From JACOMS01 sp964352785 (GTDB lineage: Bacteria; Pseudomonadota; Alphaproteobacteria; Caulobacterales; Maricaulaceae), in the NCBI GenBank assembly GCA_964352785.1, contig CAYGTI010000014.1:1-64000 (forward strand): a stretch of 64,000 nt of DNA. Reading direction: 5' to 3'. This document shows, one piece after another, positions 18,069-26,719 of this stretch. The translations under genes and the position numbers were made by a program. Position 1 is the first letter of the stretch. Each line of letters starts with the position of its first letter. The notes beneath the pieces are model-generated. The model was not told where the DNA came from and did not search any database. It saw only the letters and a program-made list of their open reading frames with translations.

Positions 18069-18530
18069 AGCGTCGCCTATTCGGCCAAGACCGTAAGCTA
18101 TTTGCTTACGGCGCAAAATCAACAATGTCAGGCATGACAGCCAGACGCAGCACGCCATGACAAACAAAAGCCCGCCGTCATTGTTAGGATCGATGCCCAG
18201 CGGCGTAAACAGATGGAATGAGATCGCGCCGCTCATGACCGCCAAACCTAGCAGTGCACCAAAACCCTGAAGCCTGCGAAACCGCGGCAGGATACCCAGC
18301 AGAAGCGCAGCAGATGCCAATAGTTCTGCCCCGCCAATCACATATTGCGAGAACAAGCCCGTTTGCGCAAACAAGCCGCTTGCCCCAAAAGTGCTCGCCC
18401 AGTCATTGAGCCGCCCGAATATTTCCTGCGTATTTGGGTGGTTGGTAAATTTAAACCGCAGCGAGTCCAAGAAAATAACGCTGCAAAATACGGCCAACGC
18501 ATTCGGCAAAAGTAATATGATACGTTTCAT
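18042..18530 (-). CDS. DoxX-like integral membrane protein
   Basis: 162 residues with four hydrophobic helices (about 5-22, 59-80, 88-108, 122-142). Overall layout, including the early RFKFTNHP and the GGAELLASAALLLGILPR segment in helix two, resembles the DoxX/DUF-type four-helix family, whose roles are mostly redox or stress related. ATG 18530 follows GGGGA with good spacing; the longer frame to 18578 would run back into the upstream gene. It lies 26 bases after the YHS-domain gene and is probably co-transcribed. Function not known. Confidence 0.75.
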   Translation of the reverse strand: MKRIILLLPNALAVFCSVIFLDSLRFKFTNHPNTQEIFGRLNDWASTFGASGLFAQTGLFSQYVIGGAELLASAALLLGILPRFRRLQGFGALLGLAVMSGAISFHLFTPLGIDPNNDGGLLFVMACCVWLSCLTLLILRRKQIAYGLGRIGDALFSKPATE

Positions 18531-18556
18531 ATGTGTCCCCTTTTTAATCCTTGAGT

Positions 18557-19000
18557 TTAATCGAGAAGCTCGGGCCAATTCGCATCAGCCTTACGGATGA
18601 AGCCCGGAATATCCTTGTTCCATTTTTTTTGAATACGTGCATTAAAGTTTAAATAGAGATTTCCGTCGCGCACATGCCAGAACTCGGGCGAACCTTTGGC
18701 CAGTTTATCATTTGCCGCCGCCCAAGCGCAGTAGCCCCCATATTGCGGAATAAAGGCCGTCGGGTTTGTCCGAAAAAGATCAAGATTGGCCTGTGACGAA
18801 AACCGCCACTCGGCATCCAGATAGTTTTGTATAAAGTCATCCTTGCCCTTTAGCGGTTTACCGGAGTAAAAACTCACCACATCATACCCGCCCACCGCCA
18901 TGTTATTTTTCCATGACGTATAAACAGGGTCACTGTCCGCCTGTGCAGGGAGTGCAAAAGTAGTGAGAATAAATCCGATAAATAAAGCTATTTTTTTCAT
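18557..19000 (-). CDS. Exported YHS-domain protein
   Basis: 147 residues. Signal peptide MKKIALFIGFILTTFALPAQA with cleavage after about residue 21. The rest shows the YHS-type pattern: NNMAVGGYDVVSFYSGKPLKG, then WRFSSQANLDLFRTNPTAFIPQYGGYCAWA. Such YHS proteins are small exported domains suspected of metal or redox roles; the usual Cys is present in YGGYCAW. It is the first gene of a probable two-gene operon with the DoxX-like protein. Function inferred only at family level. Confidence 0.85.
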   Translation of the reverse strand: MKKIALFIGFILTTFALPAQADSDPVYTSWKNNMAVGGYDVVSFYSGKPLKGKDDFIQNYLDAEWRFSSQANLDLFRTNPTAFIPQYGGYCAWAAANDKLAKGSPEFWHVRDGNLYLNFNARIQKKWNKDIPGFIRKADANWPELLD

Positions 19001-19084
19001 GACAGCTCCCTAGGGCCATATCGATTTAAAACCAAATCACGCCCTTTGACAGCTTTGTGAAGCGGTTGTGTTACTAAGGCCCAC

Positions 19085-19816
19085 TCATACATCTTTATAT
19101 CCAGAAAGAAGCCGTCGCGCACGCTCCAAATCATCTGGCGTATCAACACCGTCAGGGGCCGCATTCACAATCGCTGCGTGAATTTGTAGACCATTTTCGA
19201 GCGCGCGTAATTGCTCAAGCTTTTCGCGTATTTCGAGCGCAGACGGCGGGAGGCAGCAAAACTGATCAAGCGCTGATCGGCGGTAGGCATAAAGACCGAC
19301 ATGATGCCAAACGGGGCCCTCGCCCGACGGCGCGTGAGCTCTGGTGAAATAGAGCGCCCGTCCCGAGGCGGCCAATACGGCCTTGACCACATTAGGGTCA
19401 GACTTCTCACGCGGGTCATCCGTTGACACCACAAGCGTTGCAATATCGCAATCAGAATGATTTTTGAGCACACCCAGCACATCGGTGATCAAGGCAGGGT
19501 CTAGGGCCGGCATGTCGCCTTGCACGTTTATAACCACGTCATGTGCCTGTTCAGGATCGATGATATCAGCGGCAGCCTTCACCCGGTCTGTCCCGGACGG
19601 CAACGCAGCAGGAGTCATAACGCAGTGCCCGCCGCTCGCTATGATCACATCTGCAACCTCGGCTTCCGAGCACGCCACCCACACGGGGCCAGCATTTGCG
19701 GCTTGGGCGCGCCGCATGACATGCACCACCATCGCAGAGCCGTGTATGTCGGCCAAGGGTTTACCAGGCAACCGAACAGAGGCCATACGCGAGGGAATAA
19801 TTATAAGTGGGTTCAT
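19085..19816 (-). CDS. kdsB: 3-deoxy-manno-octulosonate cytidylyltransferase KdsB
   Basis: 243 residues. Activates Kdo as CMP-Kdo for lipopolysaccharide core assembly. The N-terminal PSRMASVRLPGKPL, the VVNVQGDMPALDP block and the C-terminal HHVGLYAYRRSALDQF and EIREKLEQLRALENG blocks are diagnostic. ATG 19816 with AAGG five bases upstream is preferred over ATGs at 19831 and 19843. It shows that the organism makes Kdo-containing LPS. Divergent from the FKBP gene. Confidence 0.96.
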   Translation of the reverse strand: MNPLIIIPSRMASVRLPGKPLADIHGSAMVVHVMRRAQAANAGPVWVACSEAEVADVIIASGGHCVMTPAALPSGTDRVKAAADIIDPEQAHDVVINVQGDMPALDPALITDVLGVLKNHSDCDIATLVVSTDDPREKSDPNVVKAVLAASGRALYFTRAHAPSGEGPVWHHVGLYAYRRSALDQFCCLPPSALEIREKLEQLRALENGLQIHAAIVNAAPDGVDTPDDLERARRLLSGYKDV

Positions 19817-19984
19817 ATTGGCCTTTGGCATGATACAGTTCAATAAGCCGTGAAACTCGGCGTGACCAGTCAGAAATTCTTTGCTCTCAAAATTCTACGC
19901 TTAATTAGCGCTAAATTTTACGGCTATGACCTTTACAGCCAAAGCTGTGTTGATTAGGCAACATCAAACACATTGGAGGCCCTT

Positions 19985-20593
19985 ATGAAAAAGTCCATCT
20001 TTTTAACCACATTTTTAACAGGCTTTGCCTTAGCCGCTTGCCAACCGGCGTCAAATGATGCCGATGTCAAAGAACTTCGCCAAGATGTCGATGCACTTAA
20101 ATCAGAAGTTTTTGGCAATCCTCTGGCTATCTGCGGCGAGGAAAATATTCTCGCAGATATTTCAGCCTACGCAGCCACCGTTGAAGACCTTCCAAACGCT
20201 GATCAAGACCCCGAAGCATGGCATCTTGCGAATGGCGCACGCAAAGGCGTCATCACGGCGGCCTCAGGGCTGCAATACTCTGTCGTTAAAACCGGAAATG
20301 ATGACGCCCCCACACCAGAAGGCGGACAAGTCATCAAAGTAAACTATCATGGCTTTTTCCCCAACGGAGACAAATTTGATAGCTCTTATGATCGCGGCCA
20401 GCCTGCTGAATTTCCGGCAAACCGCGTGATCAGCGGATGGGTTGAAGCTCTCGGCGATATGAAGCCTTGCGAAGCGCGAACATTATACATCCCTGGAGAT
20501 TTGGCTTACGGTAAAACTGGACGGGATCCAATCCCGCCCAATGCTACGCTAATTTTCCATGTTCAGCTTTTGGAAATTGACCAAAAAAGCTAG
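19985..20593 (+). CDS. FKBP-type peptidyl-prolyl isomerase, lipoprotein
   Basis: 202 residues. Lipoprotein signal ending LAAC (Cys at about residue 17), then a short helical linker, then a C-terminal FKBP domain of about 95 residues with YHGFFPNGDKFDSSYDRG, VISGWVEALGDMKPCE and LIFHVQLLEI. It catalyses proline isomerisation and helps folding in the periplasm, as FkpA/Mip-like proteins do. ATG 19985 follows GGAGG with ideal spacing. The dimerisation domain of FkpA is shortened here. Confidence 0.93.
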   Translation: MKKSIFLTTFLTGFALAACQPASNDADVKELRQDVDALKSEVFGNPLAICGEENILADISAYAATVEDLPNADQDPEAWHLANGARKGVITAASGLQYSVVKTGNDDAPTPEGGQVIKVNYHGFFPNGDKFDSSYDRGQPAEFPANRVISGWVEALGDMKPCEARTLYIPGDLAYGKTGRDPIPPNATLIFHVQLLEIDQKS

Positions 20594-20619
20594 ATTCTAT
20601 GAATAATTCACGTTTATTC

Positions 20620-20659
20620 GGAATCGGAAATTAGGCTTTATAACTTATTTTCCGATTCC
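20620..20659. terminator. Long inverted repeat between convergent FKBP and TonB-receptor genes
   Basis: GGAATCGGAAA (20620-20630) pairs perfectly with TTTCCGATTCC (20649-20659) around an 18-base AT-rich loop. It lies between two convergent stop codons, where a bidirectional terminator is expected. There is no strong T-run, so intrinsic termination is uncertain. Confidence 0.4.
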
Positions 20660-20688
20660 CTTGTAAACACGATTAAAAGTGAAATACC

Positions 20689-22800
20689 CTAGAAACTGGC
20701 ATTAATTGAAAATCGCACATTTCGGCCGGGCAACGGCACAACATCTTTGAGAAAGGATGTGTGCTGCCGGGCGTCAGAATTCAAAAGATTTAATATCGAG
20801 ACTTTCAATCTGACGTTTTGCGCGCCCATAGGTGGTTTCCACGTTGTAAACAGATTGACCAAAGCATAATCATCCGTTGGGATTTCAAATGCAGCCAGCT
20901 CGTTTTGCTTTGCGGCATAATCCACTTCAGCGCGAATTTTGAACCTATCACTTTCCGCTTCAATACCAGATAAGATCGATAGAGGCGGAATACGCGGAAG
21001 ATTGCCACTTTCCGTTTTAGCTCTGACATACTCAGCAAGAGCATCTACAGAGACGTCAAAGCCCCCCAAGGAGCCCAGCGAAGATCCAGCATGAATTTCG
21101 AGGCCGCTAAATGAGGCATCCTCACCCGTAAACGTAAAGACCGGGAGACCATCTTCTTCGGTACCGCTGTTGGTTTCGAATATATAATTGGCATAATCTG
21201 TGTAGAACGCATTTATTGTCACAAAATGCCCACCTTCACGGTGACGTAAAGCCCCCTCTATACCCGTCGCTATTTCTTTACCGAGCGTGGCATCCCCGCG
21301 TTCAAACTGATTTGTTGCCAGATGAGGTCCGTTAGAAAAGAGTTCCTCGGATGTCGGTGCGCGTTCTGTGCGAAAGACGGTACCGCCAAGGCGAATAGCG
21401 TCAGTTAGGTGAAAGTCTCCGCCGCCAGAAACACTGAACAAGTCAAAGTCTCTTTGCTCCGCTGTGACATTGTTTGTGTGCTCTGTACGCTCAAACCGCG
21501 CAGCCCCTTCGACATGGAAATCACCAAGTGATTTCTCATGAAACATGTAAGCACCAAACTGATCTGTTTGAGTTGGGGGTACAAAGGCTTCTTCGCCAAT
21601 GGCCGAAAAATCGCGGCTGCGAAGCTGCACACCATAAGCCGCAGACCAGCCGTTAATCTCTTTTTGGATGGCCTCAAGGCGGACTTCATACCCTTCATTT
21701 GCAAACACGGTTCCAACAACGCCGGGGCCTTCAAACTCCGTATGGGTATAATCTGCGAAACCAGCGAAAAGCTGTACGCGGTTTATGAAACCATCAAAGT
21801 CCAGCGCGCCGTTGATATCCAAGCGTGTTTGCTCAAGACCAATCGTAACGTTTTCCTCTTCTTCCTCATCATGATCTTCGTCGTGATCGTCTTCATGGTC
21901 ATCCTCATCATCATGCCCATGTTCTTCCTCACCATGTGCGTGACCGCCGGGGATACCGTAATTGCTTTCAAAACGATGCACGGCAGCACCCAAGAAACCG
22001 CGCTTACCCACATAAGTCAGACCACCTGTGATAGACTGAGATGTGGCAAATGAGTTTTCGAGACGGCCCGTATCCGGCGTTTCTTCTTCGTCCTCATGAT
22101 CATCATCGTGATCTTCGTCATCATGTTCAAACGCGTGTAATATCTCGCTCTCTGCCTCGCCGGGGATACCGTAATCATCGGACTCGCGCCATGTTCCGTC
22201 CAGATGGAAAACAAAGTTTTCACCAAGTCCAACATCGACGGACCCAGCAATATCTCGGCCTAAATCAACTGTTGATGCGCCAAGACGTATCGCGCCGCTA
22301 ACGGCTTCAGGAACGTTGATCGGAATGCGCCCGTCTATAACATTAACAATACCGCCGGAGCCAGAGGAGCCGTAACGCAGTAAAGACGCCCCGCGAAGCA
22401 CTTCGATACGTTCCGCTTGTGCGGGCTCCGCCGCAACGGCATGATCAGGAGATGCTGAAGACGCGTCGATAGACCCAATACCATTTGTGAGAACACGCAC
22501 ACGGTCACCGCCTTGTCCGCGAATGATAGGGCGAGATGCACCTGCGCCAAAGAACGTTGAGGACACACCCGGTTCAGATTTGAGGGTTTCGCCAATTGTT
22601 GCGGCCAAACGGTCCGCCAGCTCGTCGCCGGATAAAACGGATACACCCGTGATGGCTTCGTCAACTGATCGCATTAAAGGTGAGCCTGTGACGATTATTT
22701 CATCGGTGATATCCTGCGCAAAAGCGGTAGGTAGAGAAATAAAGGAGACAGATAATAATAAAGTAGCCGAGTAAGATCGGCGAATAGACGGTAAAGACAT
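20689..22800 (-). CDS. TonB-dependent outer-membrane receptor with His/Asp-rich loops (ZnuD-like)
   Basis: 703 residues. Signal peptide (to about residue 28, TAFAQ), TonB-box-like EIIVTGSPL, a plug domain with GADRV-type PIIRGQGGDRVRVLTNG and RIEVLRGASLLRYGSSGSGG, then a barrel ending in Phe. Two clusters rich in His, Asp and Glu at about 222-240 and 287-316 lie in predicted extracellular loops and closely resemble zinc receptors of the ZnuD type. The role is probably Zn (or another divalent metal) uptake across the outer membrane. ATG 22800 has GAGAG upstream. It follows a small exported protein by 59 bases. Confidence 0.9.
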   Translation of the reverse strand: MSLPSIRRSYSATLLLSVSFISLPTAFAQDITDEIIVTGSPLMRSVDEAITGVSVLSGDELADRLAATIGETLKSEPGVSSTFFGAGASRPIIRGQGGDRVRVLTNGIGSIDASSASPDHAVAAEPAQAERIEVLRGASLLRYGSSGSGGIVNVIDGRIPINVPEAVSGAIRLGASTVDLGRDIAGSVDVGLGENFVFHLDGTWRESDDYGIPGEAESEILHAFEHDDEDHDDDHEDEEETPDTGRLENSFATSQSITGGLTYVGKRGFLGAAVHRFESNYGIPGGHAHGEEEHGHDDEDDHEDDHDEDHDEEEEENVTIGLEQTRLDINGALDFDGFINRVQLFAGFADYTHTEFEGPGVVGTVFANEGYEVRLEAIQKEINGWSAAYGVQLRSRDFSAIGEEAFVPPTQTDQFGAYMFHEKSLGDFHVEGAARFERTEHTNNVTAEQRDFDLFSVSGGGDFHLTDAIRLGGTVFRTERAPTSEELFSNGPHLATNQFERGDATLGKEIATGIEGALRHREGGHFVTINAFYTDYANYIFETNSGTEEDGLPVFTFTGEDASFSGLEIHAGSSLGSLGGFDVSVDALAEYVRAKTESGNLPRIPPLSILSGIEAESDRFKIRAEVDYAAKQNELAAFEIPTDDYALVNLFTTWKPPMGAQNVRLKVSILNLLNSDARQHTSFLKDVVPLPGRNVRFSINASF

Positions 22801-22859
22801 AGAATAACTCTCATAGACATGTGGAAATAGCCGCATCAAATACGGTGAATTTTTTTGGA

Positions 22860-23174
22860 CTATGAAAGAGTAGGCGGACCGCGAGGCGGGGGAGCCCGGC
22901 CTTGAGGCGTCGAGCAGTCAAATGAAATATAAGCCGCCGTAAACACCGTTCGTTGCGATATGACAGGAACAAATGTGATCGGCGCAGGCGGTATAATCGC
23001 GGTCTGTTGCGTCGCCAGTGCGTCAAGCGTACACACGATGCTGTTATGTTCGTGCGAGCTATCCCCATATTGCGCAGCATGCGCAAGTGCCGTGCCCTGC
23101 AACATAACAAAGAGGCACGCGAACGCTCCAATCAGCAGGTGATATGATCGCCGCAACCGCACAATAGACCGCAT
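22860..23174 (-). CDS. Small exported protein upstream of the metal receptor (DUF2946-like)
   Basis: 104 residues. Basic N terminus, a hydrophobic signal ending ALAHA at about residue 34, then a short polar part with HEHNSIVCTLDAL and a C-terminal ISFDCSTPQGRAPPPRGPP. The Pro/Arg-rich tail and small size resemble DUF2946-type proteins found beside metal transport genes; this is recognition by pattern, not a search. It probably shares an operon with the TonB receptor. The ATG has no ribosome binding site and lies directly after a possible -10 element. Confidence 0.65.
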   Translation of the reverse strand: MRSIVRLRRSYHLLIGAFACLFVMLQGTALAHAAQYGDSSHEHNSIVCTLDALATQQTAIIPPAPITFVPVISQRTVFTAAYISFDCSTPQGRAPPPRGPPTLS

Positions 23175-23177
23175 AGT

Positions 23178-23190
23178 GCAATACTATAAC
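23178..23190 (-). promoter_or_regulatory. Possible Zur box overlapping a -10 element
   Basis: On the minus strand GTTATAGTATTGC approximates the palindrome GTTATANTATAAC (11 of 13 positions) known for alphaproteobacterial Zur sites. It contains TATAGT, a fair -10, ending about 10 bases before the ATG at 23174, so the transcript may be leaderless. Zinc repression of the receptor operon is inferred. Confidence 0.4.
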
Positions 23191-23216
23191 CTAGTCACAT
23201 TAAACCGCTGTAATGT

Positions 23217-23804
23217 TTACGGGGCTACACCGTCATTTGTAGTCTCAGAGACAGGCTGAACTCTGATCCATTTCAGGTCCATAGTCCTAGATTTACCATC
23301 AACATCCGGCCAAAACCCTACATAATCACTGCCGCCTTCGCTTTGCGGCGCTTGAGGTGTAAAAACGAAACTAAACGCCTCAAACGCATTTGTAAGTTCA
23401 AAGGTTTGCCAGCCGCTACTGCCTTTATCGGTGCTTAAATACGCAACATCGAAATTCTCTAGCGGCGAGGCACGACCCTTCCTAGCCATGATTGTGACTT
23501 TGAGCGGCTGTGTAGCATACAAAGCCCTATAAGCTGGGCTTAGCGTGACAAAAACACCTGCCGATGGCGGCGCATTCTCGCGCGAAACATGAGCCGAAAG
23601 TACCGCATATGCATTAGGGTTCAGAGTATCGCTTGCAATAGAATAAGATGTTCCCTCAGCCGCAAAAAGCGTTGAAAGCGTTCTTCCCTCAACAACAAAA
23701 ACCGAACTTTGAGGGGTTTCCGTATGATCAGCTAACGATAAGGCAAACCAAATCATCGCGCCAGTTAACGCCATTGCTAAGGGATAAAACTGCCAGTCTT
23801 TCAT
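23217..23804 (-). CDS. Membrane-anchored beta-rich protein of the Hsp70-like operon
   Basis: 195 residues; not recognised as a named family. One N-terminal membrane helix (about 6-25) is followed by a periplasmic part with alternating strand-like segments and Gly/Ser turns; the end, SGWQTFELTNAFEAFSFVF then DYVGFWPDVDG, resembles jelly-roll carbohydrate-binding-like folds. ATG 23804 has AAAGAG five bases before it. It follows the Hsp70-like gene by 32 bases and is the last gene of a three-gene operon. Function unknown. Confidence 0.75.
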   Translation of the reverse strand: MKDWQFYPLAMALTGAMIWFALSLADHTETPQSSVFVVEGRTLSTLFAAEGTSYSIASDTLNPNAYAVLSAHVSRENAPPSAGVFVTLSPAYRALYATQPLKVTIMARKGRASPLENFDVAYLSTDKGSSGWQTFELTNAFEAFSFVFTPQAPQSEGGSDYVGFWPDVDGKSRTMDLKWIRVQPVSETTNDGVAP

Positions 23805-23836
23805 GAGCACTCTTTACGGCAGAGGACATCCGAACG

Positions 23837-25744
23837 CTAGATTAAAAATAGAACGGCTCTATCATCCGCGCGTTGACCTAGTGCGGTCTCAAGCGTCTCT
23901 ATCAGTTCACGGGTAAACCGCTCCGCGGCGGCTGTATCCCAAGCGGTTTGTACGGCCAAGATCATATCCCCGCGCTGCTTGGAGGCAGCGCGGCGAATGC
24001 GGCCATCGGTCATAACTTGGCGCGCAACAAGAGGCACGTTCGCCCCCTTGAACTTTCCTTCCAGCGCTTTGCGTCCATATAGAAACCCGCCGCCCGCCAA
24101 AGCCCCTCCCAGAACCAACCCAATGGGATTAGCCAGTAGCGGCGCCAGTAAATTAGCTTTGGCCAGCAGAACACCGATAATTACAGCCGATATAGTTGTT
24201 CCGGCCAAAGCCGTATCCGACTCGAGGCTAGCGACTTGCGGCGCGGCTACGGACATACCGTCTAAATATTGGCTAATATGCTGACTATCATCAAGGGACA
24301 GCACCATGGCGGGCAGTCCGTGGTCACGGCAAAGCGGGTCTGTATCTTTCTCAATATCGCGCTGAAGCTGCGCAAACCAGTCATCAATGACGGGGCGCAA
24401 GCCTTCTTGCGCGGCCTCGCTTGAAAGCCACGCTTTGACGCGGGTTTCAAGCGCAGTTTCAATATCATCGAGGCTTTTGACTTTACCCGAGCGCCAATCA
24501 CGAAAGGCGGGCACAACGCAGGCCTCTGTCAACGCATCGACAAGCACTGGAGACAAACGCGCGCCCAGATCAACACTCGCCGCTTGAGCTTTAACATGCA
24601 CAGACCCATCTATGGCGAGCAATTCGCCCACGGCCTTTTTAAACCCTGCGTGAAGATACTCGAAACGACCCAACCAGGCGAGCCCCCGCGCGATCGCAAA
24701 TTCCGGCTCTGCACCGCGCACAACCTGAGCGTCTGGAAAGGCGGTGTCGCAGGCCGGAGCAACGAGCGGGAGCCGCGACGCTCCGCCCGTCAGTAGAACA
24801 GTCTCCGGAGCTCGCCCTCCCAGCATATCGACCGTTTCGCGCAAGGCATAATCAAAAGCTTGCGGCCACGTGTAGCCGTTAAGTGCCTCTAAAGGTTTAT
24901 TAAGAATGGTCTTTGCATCCGCATTATCAATACGGATTTCAAAATATTCACCGGGTCCAATGGGTAAGCGCTTGATCATTTCAACGGGCACGCCCTCACC
25001 ATTAAAATACTGCTCCTTGGCGAGGCGGCACCAATATTCCATGATCGGCCGATAATGCGGGTACCTGTCAATCAAAGTTTGGATTTTAGTTTTCTCTTTT
25101 TGACGCCCAAAATTCAGCTCAAAAATCTCTGCGTCTAAAAGCCCGGAGCCTAACACGTTATGCCCGACATCTTCGGCCTCTAAATCCCGGCAATAAGTAA
25201 AATCCGTAGTTGATGATCCGATATCCACGATCAGGACACTCGACCTTGCGGCTTCAAGCGAGAGGTAGCCCTGCTCCAAAGCGGTCATTAAGGCCGCGCG
25301 GCTTTCTGGAACAATGCTTACGGTTTTAAGACCCGACGCCTCAAAGACGCCCTTATAAGCGGTGCGCTCTTCTTGGCTCCAGCCGGACGGGCAACCGACA
25401 ATAAACTGGCTTTTTTTCGGCCCTTGGATTTTCTTATCTAGGGTCAGCGCCGCCATCAATGTTGTCGTGAAAATGGTCGTTGGCACTTTTATGGATTGAT
25501 CGCTCAGGTCGCGGCCTTTAAATTTGACCCAGACATCAGGCGCGTCGCCCATGGCGGCCAAATTAACGGCCTCAGCCCCGATTTTTACCCCGGATTGTGT
25601 TTTCGCGACCGCTGTCACGAAGCTTTTATCTCCGCGAAATTCGAGAATTTCAGGCTCTCGCATAGAGCGGCCGTAAGCTCGCCCCAAGGCGGTTTCGCCG
25701 TGCCCTAAATCATACCCAACAAATTCCGTATCGCGGCTAGTCAT
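23837..25744 (-). CDS. Hsp70-like ATPase with C-terminal membrane segment
   Basis: 635 residues. Actin/Hsp70 ATPase fold: phosphate-1 loop YDLGHGE (11-17, where DnaK has DLGTTNS), phosphate-2 VDIGSSTTDF (173-182) and adenosine motif LLTGGASRLP (317-326). There is no DnaK substrate-binding domain; instead a helical region leads to a Gly/Ala/Leu-rich hydrophobic segment (about 514-557) long enough for two membrane passes, then a helical tail. Its ATG overlaps the stop of the upstream partner gene (ATGACTAG), so the two are coupled. Likely a membrane-tethered ATPase acting with its neighbours; client or process unknown. Confidence 0.85.
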   Translation of the reverse strand: MTSRDTEFVGYDLGHGETALGRAYGRSMREPEILEFRGDKSFVTAVAKTQSGVKIGAEAVNLAAMGDAPDVWVKFKGRDLSDQSIKVPTTIFTTTLMAALTLDKKIQGPKKSQFIVGCPSGWSQEERTAYKGVFEASGLKTVSIVPESRAALMTALEQGYLSLEAARSSVLIVDIGSSTTDFTYCRDLEAEDVGHNVLGSGLLDAEIFELNFGRQKEKTKIQTLIDRYPHYRPIMEYWCRLAKEQYFNGEGVPVEMIKRLPIGPGEYFEIRIDNADAKTILNKPLEALNGYTWPQAFDYALRETVDMLGGRAPETVLLTGGASRLPLVAPACDTAFPDAQVVRGAEPEFAIARGLAWLGRFEYLHAGFKKAVGELLAIDGSVHVKAQAASVDLGARLSPVLVDALTEACVVPAFRDWRSGKVKSLDDIETALETRVKAWLSSEAAQEGLRPVIDDWFAQLQRDIEKDTDPLCRDHGLPAMVLSLDDSQHISQYLDGMSVAAPQVASLESDTALAGTTISAVIIGVLLAKANLLAPLLANPIGLVLGGALAGGGFLYGRKALEGKFKGANVPLVARQVMTDGRIRRAASKQRGDMILAVQTAWDTAAAERFTRELIETLETALGQRADDRAVLFLI

Positions 25745-26630
25745 GCTCAGCACCCCAGACTGTGCCGCGCCGGATAATCTCATCGCCCACCATCAAGGCC
25801 GGGGCCGCAAGCTTGGGTGCGCCGTGACCAATACCGGGCAATACGTCGAATAAATCCGCCGTCTTTTTCGAGTAACCAAGCCGCGTGACTCCCTCTGACG
25901 CCAAAACGCTTTCAAGTTCTTGGCTGATTAATTTGAGCGCAAAATCACCATCTTTCGCCTCAGCCGCCTCCAACAAGCTCTGCACCAGCCCCATCAAGCG
26001 CGGATCTTGCCGCCAATGGGTTTCAGACTGCGGCTCAGCGAGCCGCAGTAAAATATGATCCGCAGTCCGCAGCGCATCTGCAAGACTGTCAACAAATCCT
26101 GCCGCGTCCGCCGTAATGCGCGCTTCCGCCCGCATGAGATTACCCGTGTGATCTTCGATGGCTGCAGGCCTCTTGATAAAGGGAAGCCGCTGCCACAGCG
26201 CCGCGCGGTTCGCCGGATCAATCAGGCGAAGTACGCTCAGCGCACCAACCGACATCAATGCGAGCGCAGATTGCTGAACCAAAGCCGTGAACGCCAAGAG
26301 GCCTGCCGCACCGTAAAATACGCCCTGCCCGGTTAAAAAGGATGTTTTTGGCTTTGGGACTTCATGCCAGATAATATCTGCGCCTGTCCCACGGTCAAGC
26401 ACGCCCGCCCCCGCTTTGACCATTTCAACGAGCCAAAGCCCGACTTTATGTATTTGTGGATCTGAGCTATCACCCGCAAAGTTTGCGCCCGTACGATCCA
26501 GCGCTCTGCGGGCTTCAGAGACAATTTGTGCGGCGGTCAAGTTTCTTTGCCCGAGGCCTTCTTTTAAAGCTCTGCGCTCAAGCTCAAACGCGCGGGCAAG
26601 GGACGGAACTGTAGCGGGCAAGGACGGCAT
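25737..26630 (-). CDS. Membrane protein partner of the Hsp70-like ATPase
   Basis: 297 residues; not recognised. An N-terminal helical region of about 100 residues, a hydrophobic block (about 102-138) that could be two membrane helices, and a C-terminal helical part rich in Ala, Glu and Asp. Two-helix membrane insertion with cytoplasmic arms would match the topology of its coupled Hsp70-like neighbour. ATG 26630 is the best Met; the frame is open to a TTG at 26681 and the start is uncertain. First gene of the three-gene operon, divergent from xerC by about 90 bases. Confidence 0.72.
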   Translation of the reverse strand: MPSLPATVPSLARAFELERRALKEGLGQRNLTAAQIVSEARRALDRTGANFAGDSSDPQIHKVGLWLVEMVKAGAGVLDRGTGADIIWHEVPKPKTSFLTGQGVFYGAAGLLAFTALVQQSALALMSVGALSVLRLIDPANRAALWQRLPFIKRPAAIEDHTGNLMRAEARITADAAGFVDSLADALRTADHILLRLAEPQSETHWRQDPRLMGLVQSLLEAAEAKDGDFALKLISQELESVLASEGVTRLGYSKKTADLFDVLPGIGHGAPKLAAPALMVGDEIIRRGTVWGAEHD

Positions 26631-26719
26631 AGGTGTGATGTTGGCATGCACACGGGCGGAGTCAAGACCAGCCGCGCACAACGCGCCTCAAAGTTTCGTT
26701 AACGCCTGAGTGTCACTGT

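Noticed and set aside
21538..22053. 171-residue plus-strand frame within the TonB receptor gene
   Set aside because: It is antisense to the receptor, produced by the biased His/Asp/Glu codons; the receptor frame has clear family motifs.
21855..22125. Repetitive CATCATC/GATGATC-like DNA resembling a tandem repeat
   Set aside because: It encodes the His/Asp-rich loops of the receptor; the repeats are irregular codon runs and not an array or CRISPR.
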